Source: an uncultured Muribaculaceae bacterium
GTDB lineage: Bacteria; Bacteroidota; Bacteroidia; Bacteroidales; Muribaculaceae
Assembly (NCBI GenBank): GCA_948788915.1
Contig: CAQFOZ010000019.1
Location: forward strand, 1 to 42,875
Reading direction: 5' to 3'
Length of the DNA stretch: 42,875 bases
Shown here: piece after piece, positions 16,013 through 25,312 of the stretch
How the letters are laid out: every line of letters starts with the position of its first letter
How positions within the stretch are numbered: position 1 is the stretch's first letter
Program-made: the position numbers and the translations under genes
The notes under the pieces: generated by a model
Database searches by the model: none
The model's input: only the letters and a program-made list of their open reading frames with translations
What the model was told of the DNA's origin: nothing

Positions 16013-18472
16013 TTATTCAAAGATTCCTTCTACAGATTCTTCTTCATTTGTAGATTCGGATGAAGATTCTATCAGTTCTCCCTCGCAAGAATTGTAATTG
16101 TCGGGAAATTTAAATCTGGAATCCTGTTTGTATGGCAGTTTTGGATCTGAATAAACCTTTTGCATGAACAGACCATAAATAGGCAGTGCGGCTTTTGCTC
16201 CCTGTCCAAATGCCATAGAGTTAAAATGAATGTAGCGTTCTTCACCTCCAACCCATACGCCTGTTACGAGATCAGGGGTAAAGCCCATGAACCAGCTGTC
16301 AGAATTGGAGTTGGTTGTACCCGTTTTTCCTCCCATTTGTGCATTGATTCCATAGCGGCTTCTCAGACTTGCACCTGTGCCACTGTCAACGACATTGAGA
16401 AGAATAGACAATATCTTGTAATAAGCATCTTCCGATGTAACTTCGGTCCGGTGTGGCGCAGCTGTATAGATTACGTTACCCTGATTATCCTCGATACGGG
16501 TAACAAACACAGGGTCAACACGAATACCACGGTTAGAGAAAGCGGTATATGCTGCTACCATATGACCTACAGGAACATCTACCGTTCCCAGACACAGAGG
16601 AAGTGTTGGATCAATATATCCGGTAATACCGAACATCCTCATTTTATTGGCGAGACTTTTGGGTGTTAATTCATTTACAAGACGGGCAGATATCCAGTTG
16701 TTTGAATTAGTAAGCGCCCACCTTAAATCTACCATTTCTCCTATTCTGGCACTCCCGGAGTTTCTTGGCGCCCAATTGCCGAATACAGGCTGCGTGTTTG
16801 AAAACCTCGAACAAGGAGTGAAATCCTGCTCCATTGCCAAAGTATAAAGAAACGGCTTGGCTGTAGATCCGATCTGACGCTTTCCTCGTGATACCATATC
16901 ATACTGGAAATGTGTAAAATCCGGACCTCCTACGTATGCTTTGACTTGTCCGCTTATTGGATCCATACTCATAAGTCCTGTCCGTAAAACAGTTTTCATA
17001 TATAATAATGAATCATAAGGAGACATTGTAACGGTTTTTGACCCCGGTACTATTCTGGTAACAGATTTCCCATTCACTTTCTTTGTCTCCTTTACATACG
17101 CGAAAACATCCATTTCATATGGTGTATGAAAAATCTTGTCTATTTCTTCTTCGGAATGTCCGGCATTCTTCATCAGCCGGTAACGCTCGGTTTGTTTTAT
17201 CGCATTCTTAATAAGCTTTTGAACACCCTGATAACTTAATTCCGCAGGATTGGATGTGTATGGTCCTGTTTTCTGTCCTCTTTTCTCCCGCTCAAACGCA
17301 GGCTGTAGATATCCGCCAAGATGTTCGTTTATTGCTTCTTCCGCATATTGTTGCATCTTTACATCAATTGATGTATATATACGCAATCCATCTGTATACA
17401 GGTCATAATAACTGCCATCAGGTTTTTGGTTTTTCAAAATCCATCCATACAAAGGATTTTCCTCCCATTGGGTAGAATCAGTATTGTAATTTCCCCACGC
17501 CACTCTATATGCAGAATTTGTTTTAAAATCAGAGCGTTTAGGCCTTACTGGTTTCTTTGCTGTCATAAGACGGCGAATCTCTTCCCGAAGATATGGTGCG
17601 CCTCCCTCTTTATGATCTACTTTATGATAGTCCAGCTTTAGTGGAAGGGACTTGAGAGAATCGCCTTCCGCAATACCTAAAAAGCCGGCTTTTACCATCT
17701 GGTCAATAACGGTATTTCTTCGATTTATGGCTCTGTCTTCATGGCGTAAAGGATTATAGTAACTTGGGTTTTTAAGCATACCGACAAGCATGGCTGCCTC
17801 TTCTGCTTTCAGATCCCCGGGTTCCTTCCCAAAATAAACATTTGCCGCCGTTTTGATTCCTACTGCATTGTTGAGAAAATCAAAGCGGTTGAGATACATA
17901 TTGATAATTTCGTCTTTCGTATAGAATCTTTCAAGTTTAATTGCAATCATCCACTCAATAGGCTTCTGTATCGCACGTTTGATTATATTGCTTGATGGCT
18001 GGGAATAAAGTTGCTTTGCCAGCTGTTGAGTAATAGTGGATGCCCCTCCCGCAGATTTGTCACCCATTATTACAGTCTTGACAAGTGTCCTTCCCAAAGC
18101 CTTGAAATCAATACCGGAGTGTTCGTTAAAACGAACATCCTCTGTTGCAACAAGAGCGTTGATGACATATGGTGACACAGCATCATAATCTGTATATACT
18201 CTGTTACCGGATCCAAAAAAATATCGCCCCAATTCCGTATTCCCATCAGATGCATATACGAGTGATGCAAGTTTGTCATGAGGATCTTCAAGTTCTTCAA
18301 TAGGCGGCATATAGCCGATTACGCCATTGTAAATTAATACAAGGAAAAGGAAAATACACAGCCCGAGTGCCAGGAATGATGTCCAAAGCCATTTTACGAT
18401 TTTTTGATTTCGCTTTATTTTACGAACTGTCTTGGGTTCGTGTATATTAAAGGAATCTATATGATCATTCAT
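16013..18472 (-). CDS. mrcA: Penicillin-binding protein 1A (bifunctional transglycosylase/transpeptidase)
   Basis: Polymerises and cross-links peptidoglycan at the inner membrane. 819 residues: a short cytoplasmic start, one membrane helix (about 29-51), a GT51 glycosyltransferase domain (about 75-260) with catalytic Glu111 in VATEDVRF and the STITQQLAKQLYS motif, a linker, and a transpeptidase domain with Ser536 in GSTAKPF, SNNW (the SxN box) and Lys716 in GGKTGTT. The C-terminus is Ser/Glu-rich. The start at 18472 lies 33 bases after the stop of the flavin reductase gene, so the two are probably co-transcribed. The gene between it and oadA is absent: the 128-base gap 15885-16012 is AT-rich with no clear hairpin. 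Confidence 0.95.
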   Translation of the reverse strand: MNDHIDSFNIHEPKTVRKIKRNQKIVKWLWTSFLALGLCIFLFLVLIYNGVIGYMPPIEELEDPHDKLASLVYASDGNTELGRYFFGSGNRVYTDYDAVSPYVINALVATEDVRFNEHSGIDFKALGRTLVKTVIMGDKSAGGASTITQQLAKQLYSQPSSNIIKRAIQKPIEWMIAIKLERFYTKDEIINMYLNRFDFLNNAVGIKTAANVYFGKEPGDLKAEEAAMLVGMLKNPSYYNPLRHEDRAINRRNTVIDQMVKAGFLGIAEGDSLKSLPLKLDYHKVDHKEGGAPYLREEIRRLMTAKKPVRPKRSDFKTNSAYRVAWGNYNTDSTQWEENPLYGWILKNQKPDGSYYDLYTDGLRIYTSIDVKMQQYAEEAINEHLGGYLQPAFEREKRGQKTGPYTSNPAELSYQGVQKLIKNAIKQTERYRLMKNAGHSEEEIDKIFHTPYEMDVFAYVKETKKVNGKSVTRIVPGSKTVTMSPYDSLLYMKTVLRTGLMSMDPISGQVKAYVGGPDFTHFQYDMVSRGKRQIGSTAKPFLYTLAMEQDFTPCSRFSNTQPVFGNWAPRNSGSARIGEMVDLRWALTNSNNWISARLVNELTPKSLANKMRMFGITGYIDPTLPLCLGTVDVPVGHMVAAYTAFSNRGIRVDPVFVTRIEDNQGNVIYTAAPHRTEVTSEDAYYKILSILLNVVDSGTGASLRSRYGINAQMGGKTGTTNSNSDSWFMGFTPDLVTGVWVGGEERYIHFNSMAFGQGAKAALPIYGLFMQKVYSDPKLPYKQDSRFKFPDNYNSCEGELIESSSESTNEEESVEGIFE

Positions 18473-18505
18473 GATGTGTAATTCGTAAGATTATATAATA
18501 AAGAT

Positions 18506-19072
18506 TTATTTCTTCTTTACAGAAAAACCGAATTTACCAATAAGTTCTCCCAACTCATAATAAAATCCATGGCTATATGCCATGACTCCTGATTTCTCGA
18601 GAGAAAAACGTCCCGTGTCAGGATCTATGTATCTTTCATCAGCCCGCACATTGAGCACCTCCGCAATAAACATATCGTGTGAACCGAGATTCATTATGGA
18701 TTTAACTCTACATTCAATTGAAAGTGGAGACTGTTCGATTGTTGGACTTGCCACTTTCTCACCTGCAATTGGAGTCAAGCCTGTTGCATCCCATTTGTTG
18801 AAATCTTTTCCGGACCTGACACCACACCAGTCGGTTGCCTCAGCCATATCGGCAGTGGTAATGTTTATTGTAAATTCCATCCGTTTCTTTATGATGGAAT
18901 ATGAGTGACGTTCCGGCCTTATTGATATATAGCACATTGCAGGATCAGTACAGATTGTTCCTGTCCATGCGACCGTAAGCATGTTCCACTCTTTTTCTGA
19001 TGCACCACAAGAAACTAATACAGCCGGAAGAGGATATATCATTGTTCCCGGTTTCCAAGAAACTTTACTCAT
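18506..19072 (-). CDS. Flavin reductase family protein (FMN-binding split barrel)
   Basis: 188 residues matching the DIM6/NTAB flavoprotein family: N-terminal KPGTMIYPLPAVLVSCG, the NMLTVAWTGTICTDPAMCYI core that binds FMN, YSIIKKRMEFTINI, and a late VLNVRADERYIDP strand. Such proteins bind FMN and either reduce free flavin with NAD(P)H or act as flavoredoxin-like electron carriers in anaerobes. The physiological partner is not clear from the context. It is the first gene of a probable two-gene unit with PBP1A, divergent from the SDR gene with a 153-base gap. A minus-strand TATTTTTG at 19106-19099 could be its -7 box but lacks a good partner. Confidence 0.88.
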   Translation of the reverse strand: MSKVSWKPGTMIYPLPAVLVSCGASEKEWNMLTVAWTGTICTDPAMCYISIRPERHSYSIIKKRMEFTINITTADMAEATDWCGVRSGKDFNKWDATGLTPIAGEKVASPTIEQSPLSIECRVKSIMNLGSHDMFIAEVLNVRADERYIDPDTGRFSLEKSGVMAYSHGFYYELGELIGKFGFSVKKK

Positions 19073-19154
19073 TCGAATATGATGTTTTAATCAAATAACA
19101 AAAATACAAAAAAACTTTGAAAATAAAATTCAGTAGGTGTAGAATTAAGATATA

Positions 19155-19186
19155 ATTGGGAGTAAATTCTTTATTTATTATTTTTG
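19155..19186 (+). promoter_or_regulatory. Promoter of the SDR/zinc-ribbon gene
   Basis: ATTG at 19155-19158, a 20-base spacer and TATTTTTG at 19179-19186 fit the Bacteroidetes consensus. Transcription would begin near 19192, leaving a leader of about 34 bases. Confidence 0.6.
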
Positions 19187-19225
19187 CATCTTTAAGAACG
19201 ACTTTATTACAAATCATAAAGAGTT

Positions 19226-20572
19226 ATGAAAAAAATATTTCTCACCGGTGCTACCGGGGTAATGGGAATGGAGGGAATGAAAGAGATTGTCAAGCGCCCT
19301 AAAGACTATAGACTTACTGTTCTGGCAAGGCCATCCAAAAAGAATAAGAAAAAATTAAAAATTTTTATAGATAGAGGAGTTGATGTTATATGGGGAGATC
19401 TTTTAGATAAAGATTCGATTGATAAAGGAGTACAACAAGCTGATATAGTTCTGCATGTTGGTGGGATGGTTTCACCACAAGCAGACTGGAACCCGGATAA
19501 AACAATAAAAATTAATGTAGGCTCCATAATTAATATTGTTGATTCTGTCAAAAGATTAAACCCTGATGCTAAAGTGGTATATATAGGCTCTGTTGCTCAA
19601 TACGGAAGCTATGAAGTGCCTTATCATTGGGGAGAATGCGGAGATCTTATGTCTCCGGCCATATTCGACGCATATGCTTTTTCTAAAGTAGAAGCAGAAC
19701 GTATTCTTGTAACATCCGGCATAAAGCATTGGGTTTCGTTGCGTCAAACGGGTATATTGCATTCTGGACTGTTGTTGAAATCGTCTGACCCTATATCATT
19801 TCATGTCCCGATAAGAGGTGTGCTCGAATGGATAACTGCAGAAGATTCCGGGCGTCTGCTTGAAAGAATATGCAGAGACAATGTCCCTGATGAGTTCTGG
19901 AATAATTTTTATAATATTGGAGGCGGTAAAAACTTTAGATTGACAAATTATGAATTCGAGAGTAAAATTTTAAAAGCGATTGGTTGTCCTCCTCCGGAGA
20001 AAATCTTTGAAACAAAATGGTTTGCGACTAAGAATTTTCATGGTTGCTGGTTCAAGGATTCTGATATACTTGATGACATCTTACATTACAGAGAAGATAT
20101 CGATCCTGAGCAGTATTTTCATATTATGAAATCAAAAACACCGTGGTATTTTAAGTTGGCACCACTTGTCCCGGCTATGGTTATTAAGGCATTCATGCGT
20201 AAGGTTGCAGAAAAAAACTTTTTGGGACCACTTTCATGGCTTAATAATGAAAACAAAGAGAAAATAGATGTGGCCTTCGGAAGCATTGATGGCTGGGAGA
20301 ATATTCCGGATTGGGACAGAATTGATCTTTCAAGGCCGAATGATAATAATCCGCCTGCGACTAATAAATTATTAATGAACAAGGACAGTGTTTTTGAAGT
20401 TGTAAAGGAACGTGGGGGAGATGTTTCCAATGATATTGATGATGATTTGAATCCGGAAAAATTATTCGATGTAACATGTTGTCTCGGTCATAAATTCAAA
20501 TTGAATGCAAAAGCGTTGATAGCAGGAGGTCATTGGTGCCCGGAATGCATGAAAATAAATTGTAAAATATAA
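19226..20572 (+). CDS. NAD-dependent epimerase/dehydratase-like protein with C-terminal zinc-ribbon tail
   Basis: 448 residues. The N-terminal 240 or so are an extended SDR Rossmann domain: TGATGVMG (cofactor loop, about 7-14), DLLDKDSI (end of strand 3), VVYIGSVAQYG, and the YAFSK catalytic Tyr-Lys pair. The middle (about 250-340) resembles the substrate part of sugar or sterol-type epimerases. The last 34 residues carry Cys418/Cys419, His422, Cys438 and Cys441 in the pattern CCLGHKF to GGHWCPEC, which looks like a zinc-binding ribbon. That tail is not usual for the family. The substrate is unknown. It is a single gene with its own promoter, divergent from the flavin reductase. I see no glycan or lipid gene next to it to suggest a pathway. 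Confidence 0.82.
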   Translation: MKKIFLTGATGVMGMEGMKEIVKRPKDYRLTVLARPSKKNKKKLKIFIDRGVDVIWGDLLDKDSIDKGVQQADIVLHVGGMVSPQADWNPDKTIKINVGSIINIVDSVKRLNPDAKVVYIGSVAQYGSYEVPYHWGECGDLMSPAIFDAYAFSKVEAERILVTSGIKHWVSLRQTGILHSGLLLKSSDPISFHVPIRGVLEWITAEDSGRLLERICRDNVPDEFWNNFYNIGGGKNFRLTNYEFESKILKAIGCPPPEKIFETKWFATKNFHGCWFKDSDILDDILHYREDIDPEQYFHIMKSKTPWYFKLAPLVPAMVIKAFMRKVAEKNFLGPLSWLNNENKEKIDVAFGSIDGWENIPDWDRIDLSRPNDNNPPATNKLLMNKDSVFEVVKERGGDVSNDIDDDLNPEKLFDVTCCLGHKFKLNAKALIAGGHWCPECMKINCKI

Positions 20573-20653
20573 TGTTCACAGTCCTTATATGAGAAACTTA
20601 CAGTGCAAAGTGAATTTTATTTAATAAATTTATATTTAACAATCTTATTTTAT

Positions 20654-20661
20654 TATATTTG
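20654..20661 (+). promoter_or_regulatory. Candidate -7 element upstream of the phosphohexomutase gene
   Basis: TATATTTG matches the TAnnTTTG box, and its context TTATATTTGCG is very like the one at 8366-8376 upstream of ppdK. There is no TTTG at the expected distance upstream. It is in the 300-base gap 20573-20872, which otherwise holds only the repeat at 20705-20812. Confidence 0.3.
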
Positions 20662-20704
20662 CGTTATAAGAATACAATAATGTATTTGCAATAAGTAAAA
20701 TATG

Positions 20705-20812
20705 AGTAAGTGTTCAAATTTAATTTATGTTTAATGCGAGTTTGTTTTTGAGGCGATTATGGATTGTCAAAAAGAAACAGCAGTAAGTTTAAAAGATTAA
20801 AATATACTTACT
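20705..20812 (+). repeat. TAAGTAAG-type dispersed element, copy A
   Basis: Bases 20706-20747 match 40210-40251 at 36 of 42 positions (core GTTCAAATTTAATTTA and TGCGAGTTT). The similarity continues with CGATTATGGA versus CGATTACGGA. The ends are short inverted repeats (AGTAAG at 20705 and CTTACT at 20807). It lies directly upstream of the phosphohexomutase gene, as copy B lies upstream of the DUF4293 gene. Confidence 0.6.
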
Positions 20813-20872
20813 ATCGTTTATTTTTACTACTTACTAATGGATTACAGATAGAAATTATAAACCCAATAAATT

Positions 20873-22621
20873 ATGAGCAATCAAGAATTATTAAAAGCAG
20901 TAACAGTAAAAGCCGAGAAGTGGCTTACTCCCCAATATGATGAGACGACTCGTTCAGAGGTGAAAAAAATGCTTGATTCTGATGACAAGACAGAGTTAAT
21001 AGAGTCCTTTTATAAAGATTTGGAATTTGGGACCGGAGGTCTTCGTGGCATTATGGGTGCCGGATCTAACCGTATGAATAAATATACTGTCGGTGCAGCC
21101 ACACAGGGGCTTGCAAATTATCTTAAAGACTGTTTTAAGGAAGAGGATCAAATCAGCGTGGTTGTAGGACATGATGTCAGAAACAACTCCCGTAATTTTG
21201 CAGAACTTACTGCAGATATATTTTCGGCCAACGGCATAAAGGTATACCTCTTTGATGGACCGTGTCCGACACCTGAAGTATCATATGCCATCCGTAAATT
21301 AGGTTGTCAGAGTGGTGTTATGATAACGGCAAGTCATAATCCAAAAGAGTATAACGGTTATAAGGCTTATTGGAGTGACGGAGCACAGATGATTGCGCCT
21401 CACGATGTAAAAACAATCGAGTATGTAAATGGCATAACATCTGTTGATCAGATCAAATTCACACCAAACAAGAATTTAATCGTTGAAATAGGCAAAGATA
21501 TCGATAAACTGTTTTTGGAGGACATACATAAATTGTCTCTTGATCCGGAAGCGGATAAGCGTCATCATGACATGAAGATTGTATATACCCCGATTCATGG
21601 TACCGGTAAGCGTCTTATGTATGATTCTCTTAAAATGTGGGGATTTGATAATGTGATACATGTCGAGGAACAAGATATACAGAGTGGAGATTTCCCGACA
21701 GTCGTATCTCCGAATCCGGAAAACTCGGAGGCTATGACTATGGCCGTAGAAAAAGCTAAAGAAACCGGTGCAAGTCTTGTCCTTGCGTCCGATCCTGATG
21801 CGGACCGTGTAGGGTTGGTGGTAAGAGACAAGGCTGGAAATTATCAGCTTGTAAATGGCAATCAGATATGTATGCTTCTCCTATATTATATTATTACAAA
21901 GAATGCAGAGAAGAATTTGCTTAATGGCAGTGAATATTGTGTCAAGACTATTGTTACAACCGAGGCTATAAAGAGAATTGCCGATAAGAATAATGTCAAA
22001 TGCTTTGATTGTTATACAGGCTTCAAATGGATTGCTGATGTTATACGCAATCTTGAGTCAACCAGCCGCTACATCGGAGGAGGAGAAGAAAGTTATGGAT
22101 TCCTCGCCGAGACTTTTGTCAGAGACAAGGATTCAATTTCTGCCAACTCTCTCATTGCTGAATGTGCGGCTTGGGCGGCTGACAAGGGTATGAATCTTTA
22201 TGAGCTGCTTGTAAACATATATGCGGAATATGGATTCTCGCGTGAGCGTGGTGTAAGTGTGGTACGTCCCGGAAAATCAGGTGCGGATGAAATTGTTGCC
22301 ATGATGAAAAACTATAGGGAGAATCCTCCCAAAGAATTGGCGGGCAGCCCTGTAACATGTATTAAGGATTACCTTGATCTCAACTGCAAAAATCTGAAGA
22401 CTGGAGAAGTTGAAAAGCTTGATTTCCCGACAACCTCAAATGTTCTTCAATTCTTTACGGAAGCAGGAGACAAAGTATCTATCCGTCCGTCCGGTACTGA
22501 ACCAAAAATTAAATTCTATGTTGAAGTTCGTGAAGATATGAAGTCTGTTGATGAATACGAGAATCTTGTTATTAAAGCTGAAGCTCATATTGATCAGGTG
22601 CTTAAAGAACTGGGTGTTTAA
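20873..22621 (+). CDS. pgcA: Phosphoglucomutase/phosphomannomutase (phosphohexomutase)
   Basis: Interconverts hexose 1- and 6-phosphates through a phosphoserine enzyme, feeding glycogen, nucleotide sugars and glycolysis. The 582 residues carry all four domain marks: the catalytic serine loop TASHNPKEYNGYK, the Mg2+ loop DPDADRVG, the sugar-binding GGEESYGF loop and the phosphate-binding RPSGTEPKIKFY near the C-terminus. Length and motifs fit the long PgcA/PGM2-like branch, for which phosphoglucomutase activity is most common. It is a single gene; the stop is directly followed by the 70-base palindromic terminator. Confidence 0.94.
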   Translation: MSNQELLKAVTVKAEKWLTPQYDETTRSEVKKMLDSDDKTELIESFYKDLEFGTGGLRGIMGAGSNRMNKYTVGAATQGLANYLKDCFKEEDQISVVVGHDVRNNSRNFAELTADIFSANGIKVYLFDGPCPTPEVSYAIRKLGCQSGVMITASHNPKEYNGYKAYWSDGAQMIAPHDVKTIEYVNGITSVDQIKFTPNKNLIVEIGKDIDKLFLEDIHKLSLDPEADKRHHDMKIVYTPIHGTGKRLMYDSLKMWGFDNVIHVEEQDIQSGDFPTVVSPNPENSEAMTMAVEKAKETGASLVLASDPDADRVGLVVRDKAGNYQLVNGNQICMLLLYYIITKNAEKNLLNGSEYCVKTIVTTEAIKRIADKNNVKCFDCYTGFKWIADVIRNLESTSRYIGGGEESYGFLAETFVRDKDSISANSLIAECAAWAADKGMNLYELLVNIYAEYGFSRERGVSVVRPGKSGADEIVAMMKNYRENPPKELAGSPVTCIKDYLDLNCKNLKTGEVEKLDFPTTSNVLQFFTEAGDKVSIRPSGTEPKIKFYVEVREDMKSVDEYENLVIKAEAHIDQVLKELGV

Positions 22622-22623
22622 TA

Positions 22624-22693
22624 TATTTAGCCTTATAAATTAAAAAGTCCGCTTCGAATTCGAAGCGGACTTTTTAATTTATAAGGCTAAATA
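22624..22693. terminator. 70-base perfect palindrome between convergent genes
   Basis: Bases 22624-22658 are the exact reverse complement of 22659-22693, a 35-bp stem without mismatch. The core AAAAAGTCCGCTTCGAA gives a GC-rich top followed by a run of T on either strand, so it works as a terminator both for the phosphohexomutase gene (plus) and for the M6 protease gene (minus, stop at 22721). Confidence 0.9.
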
Positions 22694-22720
22694 CACCCTC
22701 AATAATATTGTATGTGAGAA

Positions 22721-25018
22721 TTAAACAATTACTTTTAGTGAGGATGATGCGTTAACTATGATGAATACTCCACGACGTGAAGAGACAAGAATTGAGCGAC
22801 CGGTTACATCGGGTATTGCCTGATCTATAAGGCGCCCGTCAATGGAAAACAGCTTTATCTCTTCTCCCGGGACAGCTCCCTCTACAATTAATTTACCGCC
22901 AATAGTTTTTACGGACATTTTTCGTGTATTCTGATGCTCGATAGATTCAATGCCGCTTGATTCTTCACCCTTTGTTAAAAGAATATTATCAAGGTAGCAA
23001 AATTCGGATTCATTTCCGTTGCATAGTTCAAACTTCAAAACGGCATTCTTAATATTATTTATCGGATATGTAACTCTTGTATAACTGTTCTTATTCAAAG
23101 AGACAGACTTAAGACTGTCGGATGTATTCAAAACATTCCATTCTTCCTGACCTGAGCGAATATATACTTTTATTTCCGCTTTATTAGAACCGTAATTATT
23201 TGGTGTGCTGAGTTCAAAAGTCAATGACTTTAGCGGAGTCTCAATAGGGGCACTTATAAGTTTTCCTGATTTTTTTAAGCCTACAGCATGAGATCCATAG
23301 CCACATGCTCCTATGGTTTTTATGATGTTGGCATTGGATAAATCCCATGATGTAAAACTGCCTTTAATTCCGGTTGAATCTTGTAAGGTAAGAGGAAGAC
23401 CCTCAAAATCCTCAAAAAGAACGGCATCATTAATACCCAAAGTGAAACGGATATTTTTTATAGTGCCTCCATCAGTCGGAGACACTTCGGAAATTTTACT
23501 GACAGAGTAAGGCATCGCAGTGCCATCCCATGTTTTAAACCTGGTGATTTTCTTTAATCTGTAATAGCCAGGGTATGGATCTCCAGAACCATCAATAACT
23601 GTTCCTGATACATTTGTTGTCGGCATTGCACGGAGTAGCTCATAGTAGTTGTGCTCCGGATCGGCATTTACCCGATTCGCATTCCACGCTGCATTGTTTG
23701 TGGAATCTACCCTGAACACAAGCATTCCGTTACCCGGCAGATAGGCGTCCCATTTACTTTTTTGTCTGTTTTCAAATATGAAAAATTCATTGGCAACAGG
23801 AGAGTTGACTCTGTAACTTTTTCCGGATGTGCCAAGATATGGGAGTGTATACTCAGCCGGTTCGTTTATTAATTCAGGATTATTAAATCCGTTGGCATAT
23901 CGTTCGTATGCTGAATACGCCACAGGGGTGCGTGCATAGTTATTGTAACTTCCGGATGCCATTACAGACCAGAGTCCGGGATGTGCACTTTCGCCTCCGC
24001 TTCCGCTGTAATCGGTGTCGTAAAGGTCTGCGACACCAAGAACATGGCTGAACTCATGTACGATAGTGCCTATGCCATCAATAATTTTATTGTTTAGCGG
24101 ACCGTAAAGTTCTGTAGAACATGCATAGCGCCCCATTCTCACTCCATCCCGAATACCATATGTCGCGGATGCATGTGGCCAGATAAACCTGCTGTTGTTT
24201 CCGGAGAAATTAGAACCTGCTCCTGCAAAAATGAAATAAACCATATCAACAACTCCATCTCCATCTGTATCATAGTTAGAGAAATCTATTAATTGGTCTG
24301 CTGCGTCAAGACTTGCCTGAACGACTGAAGAAGCTCCGGATGTTCCATTAGGAGAAGTGCAAGACTTGTTTATTTTTATTGGTCCTATGACATCGAACTG
24401 TGGCCTGAATCTACCTCCTGAATTATCTGAGAAATAATCGTGAACACTTCCCGTATATGTCTCCCAGACATTTGTGTTTAATGCATTGAATCCTGTATAT
24501 TCTGGCTGGTTTATCATGGCTTCGAAGATGTCGTGTGCATCGTTACGGGTAAAAGACCGGTCACTGAATTCAACAAGAATTACCAATCCTCTGAATTTGC
24601 TGTAATCGAATTTGGTGCCAGCCAATTTATGGATAGAATGCTGTTTGCGGAGACTTACCGACAACTGTCTCATCTCGCGTTGTCCTGTAGAAGGAGAAGG
24701 CGTTATAAAAGTAGCACTCTGTTTGAGAAACTGCTTCTCTCTTAAAGTCCGTTCTTCTGCATTGTGTGCTGTTATATTTGAGGATATCAATTGAGACTTT
24801 GCAATATCCGCATACTCCCAAGCACCGGTCTTTTCTGATTTGATAACAGTATAACCGTCGAGTGTAGTGTGGAAATTCAGATATTCATCTCCATGGAGTT
24901 TGATTGTAAGATTTGTGCCATCTGGCTGCTGAACTGTAACCGGTTCAGGACAAGCTATGACTGCTCTTAGCGGTGAACAGATTGTAAATAGTATGATAAG
25001 TAAGATAAATTGTTTCAT
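22721..25018 (-). CDS. Secreted M6-family metalloprotease with T9SS-like C-terminal domain
   Basis: 765 residues. Signal peptide MKQFILLIILFTICSPLRA, then a propeptide-like region (about 20-130), then the zinc protease domain with HEFSH (His321, Glu322, His325) and the downstream GVADLYDTDYSG stretch typical of immune-inhibitor-A-like M6 peptidases. A beta-sandwich part follows (about 540-680). The last 75 or so residues (KLFSIDGRLI to GVFIIVNASSSLKVIV) look like a type A T9SS sorting domain, which would send the protein across the outer membrane. No T9SS component lies in the window. It is a single gene, convergent with the phosphohexomutase gene. Confidence 0.88.
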   Translation of the reverse strand: MKQFILLIILFTICSPLRAVIACPEPVTVQQPDGTNLTIKLHGDEYLNFHTTLDGYTVIKSEKTGAWEYADIAKSQLISSNITAHNAEERTLREKQFLKQSATFITPSPSTGQREMRQLSVSLRKQHSIHKLAGTKFDYSKFRGLVILVEFSDRSFTRNDAHDIFEAMINQPEYTGFNALNTNVWETYTGSVHDYFSDNSGGRFRPQFDVIGPIKINKSCTSPNGTSGASSVVQASLDAADQLIDFSNYDTDGDGVVDMVYFIFAGAGSNFSGNNSRFIWPHASATYGIRDGVRMGRYACSTELYGPLNNKIIDGIGTIVHEFSHVLGVADLYDTDYSGSGGESAHPGLWSVMASGSYNNYARTPVAYSAYERYANGFNNPELINEPAEYTLPYLGTSGKSYRVNSPVANEFFIFENRQKSKWDAYLPGNGMLVFRVDSTNNAAWNANRVNADPEHNYYELLRAMPTTNVSGTVIDGSGDPYPGYYRLKKITRFKTWDGTAMPYSVSKISEVSPTDGGTIKNIRFTLGINDAVLFEDFEGLPLTLQDSTGIKGSFTSWDLSNANIIKTIGACGYGSHAVGLKKSGKLISAPIETPLKSLTFELSTPNNYGSNKAEIKVYIRSGQEEWNVLNTSDSLKSVSLNKNSYTRVTYPINNIKNAVLKFELCNGNESEFCYLDNILLTKGEESSGIESIEHQNTRKMSVKTIGGKLIVEGAVPGEEIKLFSIDGRLIDQAIPDVTGRSILVSSRRGVFIIVNASSSLKVIV

Positions 25019-25169
25019 TATCTGGATGTTAGATTTGTTTGTATGTTAATTGTAAATATATGTAGGATATTCGATAGAAAATAGTGAAAGTCAGACAAAA
25101 TCCCAATTATGGTTTAAGCCAATTTCTGAGTAAAGATAGTAAAATAAATAAATTAATCATAATAATTAT

Positions 25170-25177
25170 TAACTTTG
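25170..25177 (+). promoter_or_regulatory. Candidate -7 element before the orphan secreted protein
   Basis: TAACTTTG matches the consensus exactly, but no TTTG lies 19-21 bases upstream. The predicted leader is about 130 bases and includes TTTTAAACAGTTCTTAAAGA at 25244-25263, which resembles the end of the 28541-28730 element. The remaining part of the 294-base gap 25019-25312 shows nothing else. Confidence 0.3.
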
Positions 25178-25312
25178 TGTTGCAAATCATTGATTGTTTA
25201 ATCTAATTACAGGTAAAAGAATTATAGATTTTTTCTGTTCTATTTTAAACAGTTCTTAAAGAACTATCCTGATGTACACTGCATTTGACATTTTATCTCT
25301 AAAAAAATCAAT

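Noticed and set aside
18582..18908. 108-codon plus-strand frame opposite the flavin reductase
   Set aside because: Antisense shadow of a well-supported gene.
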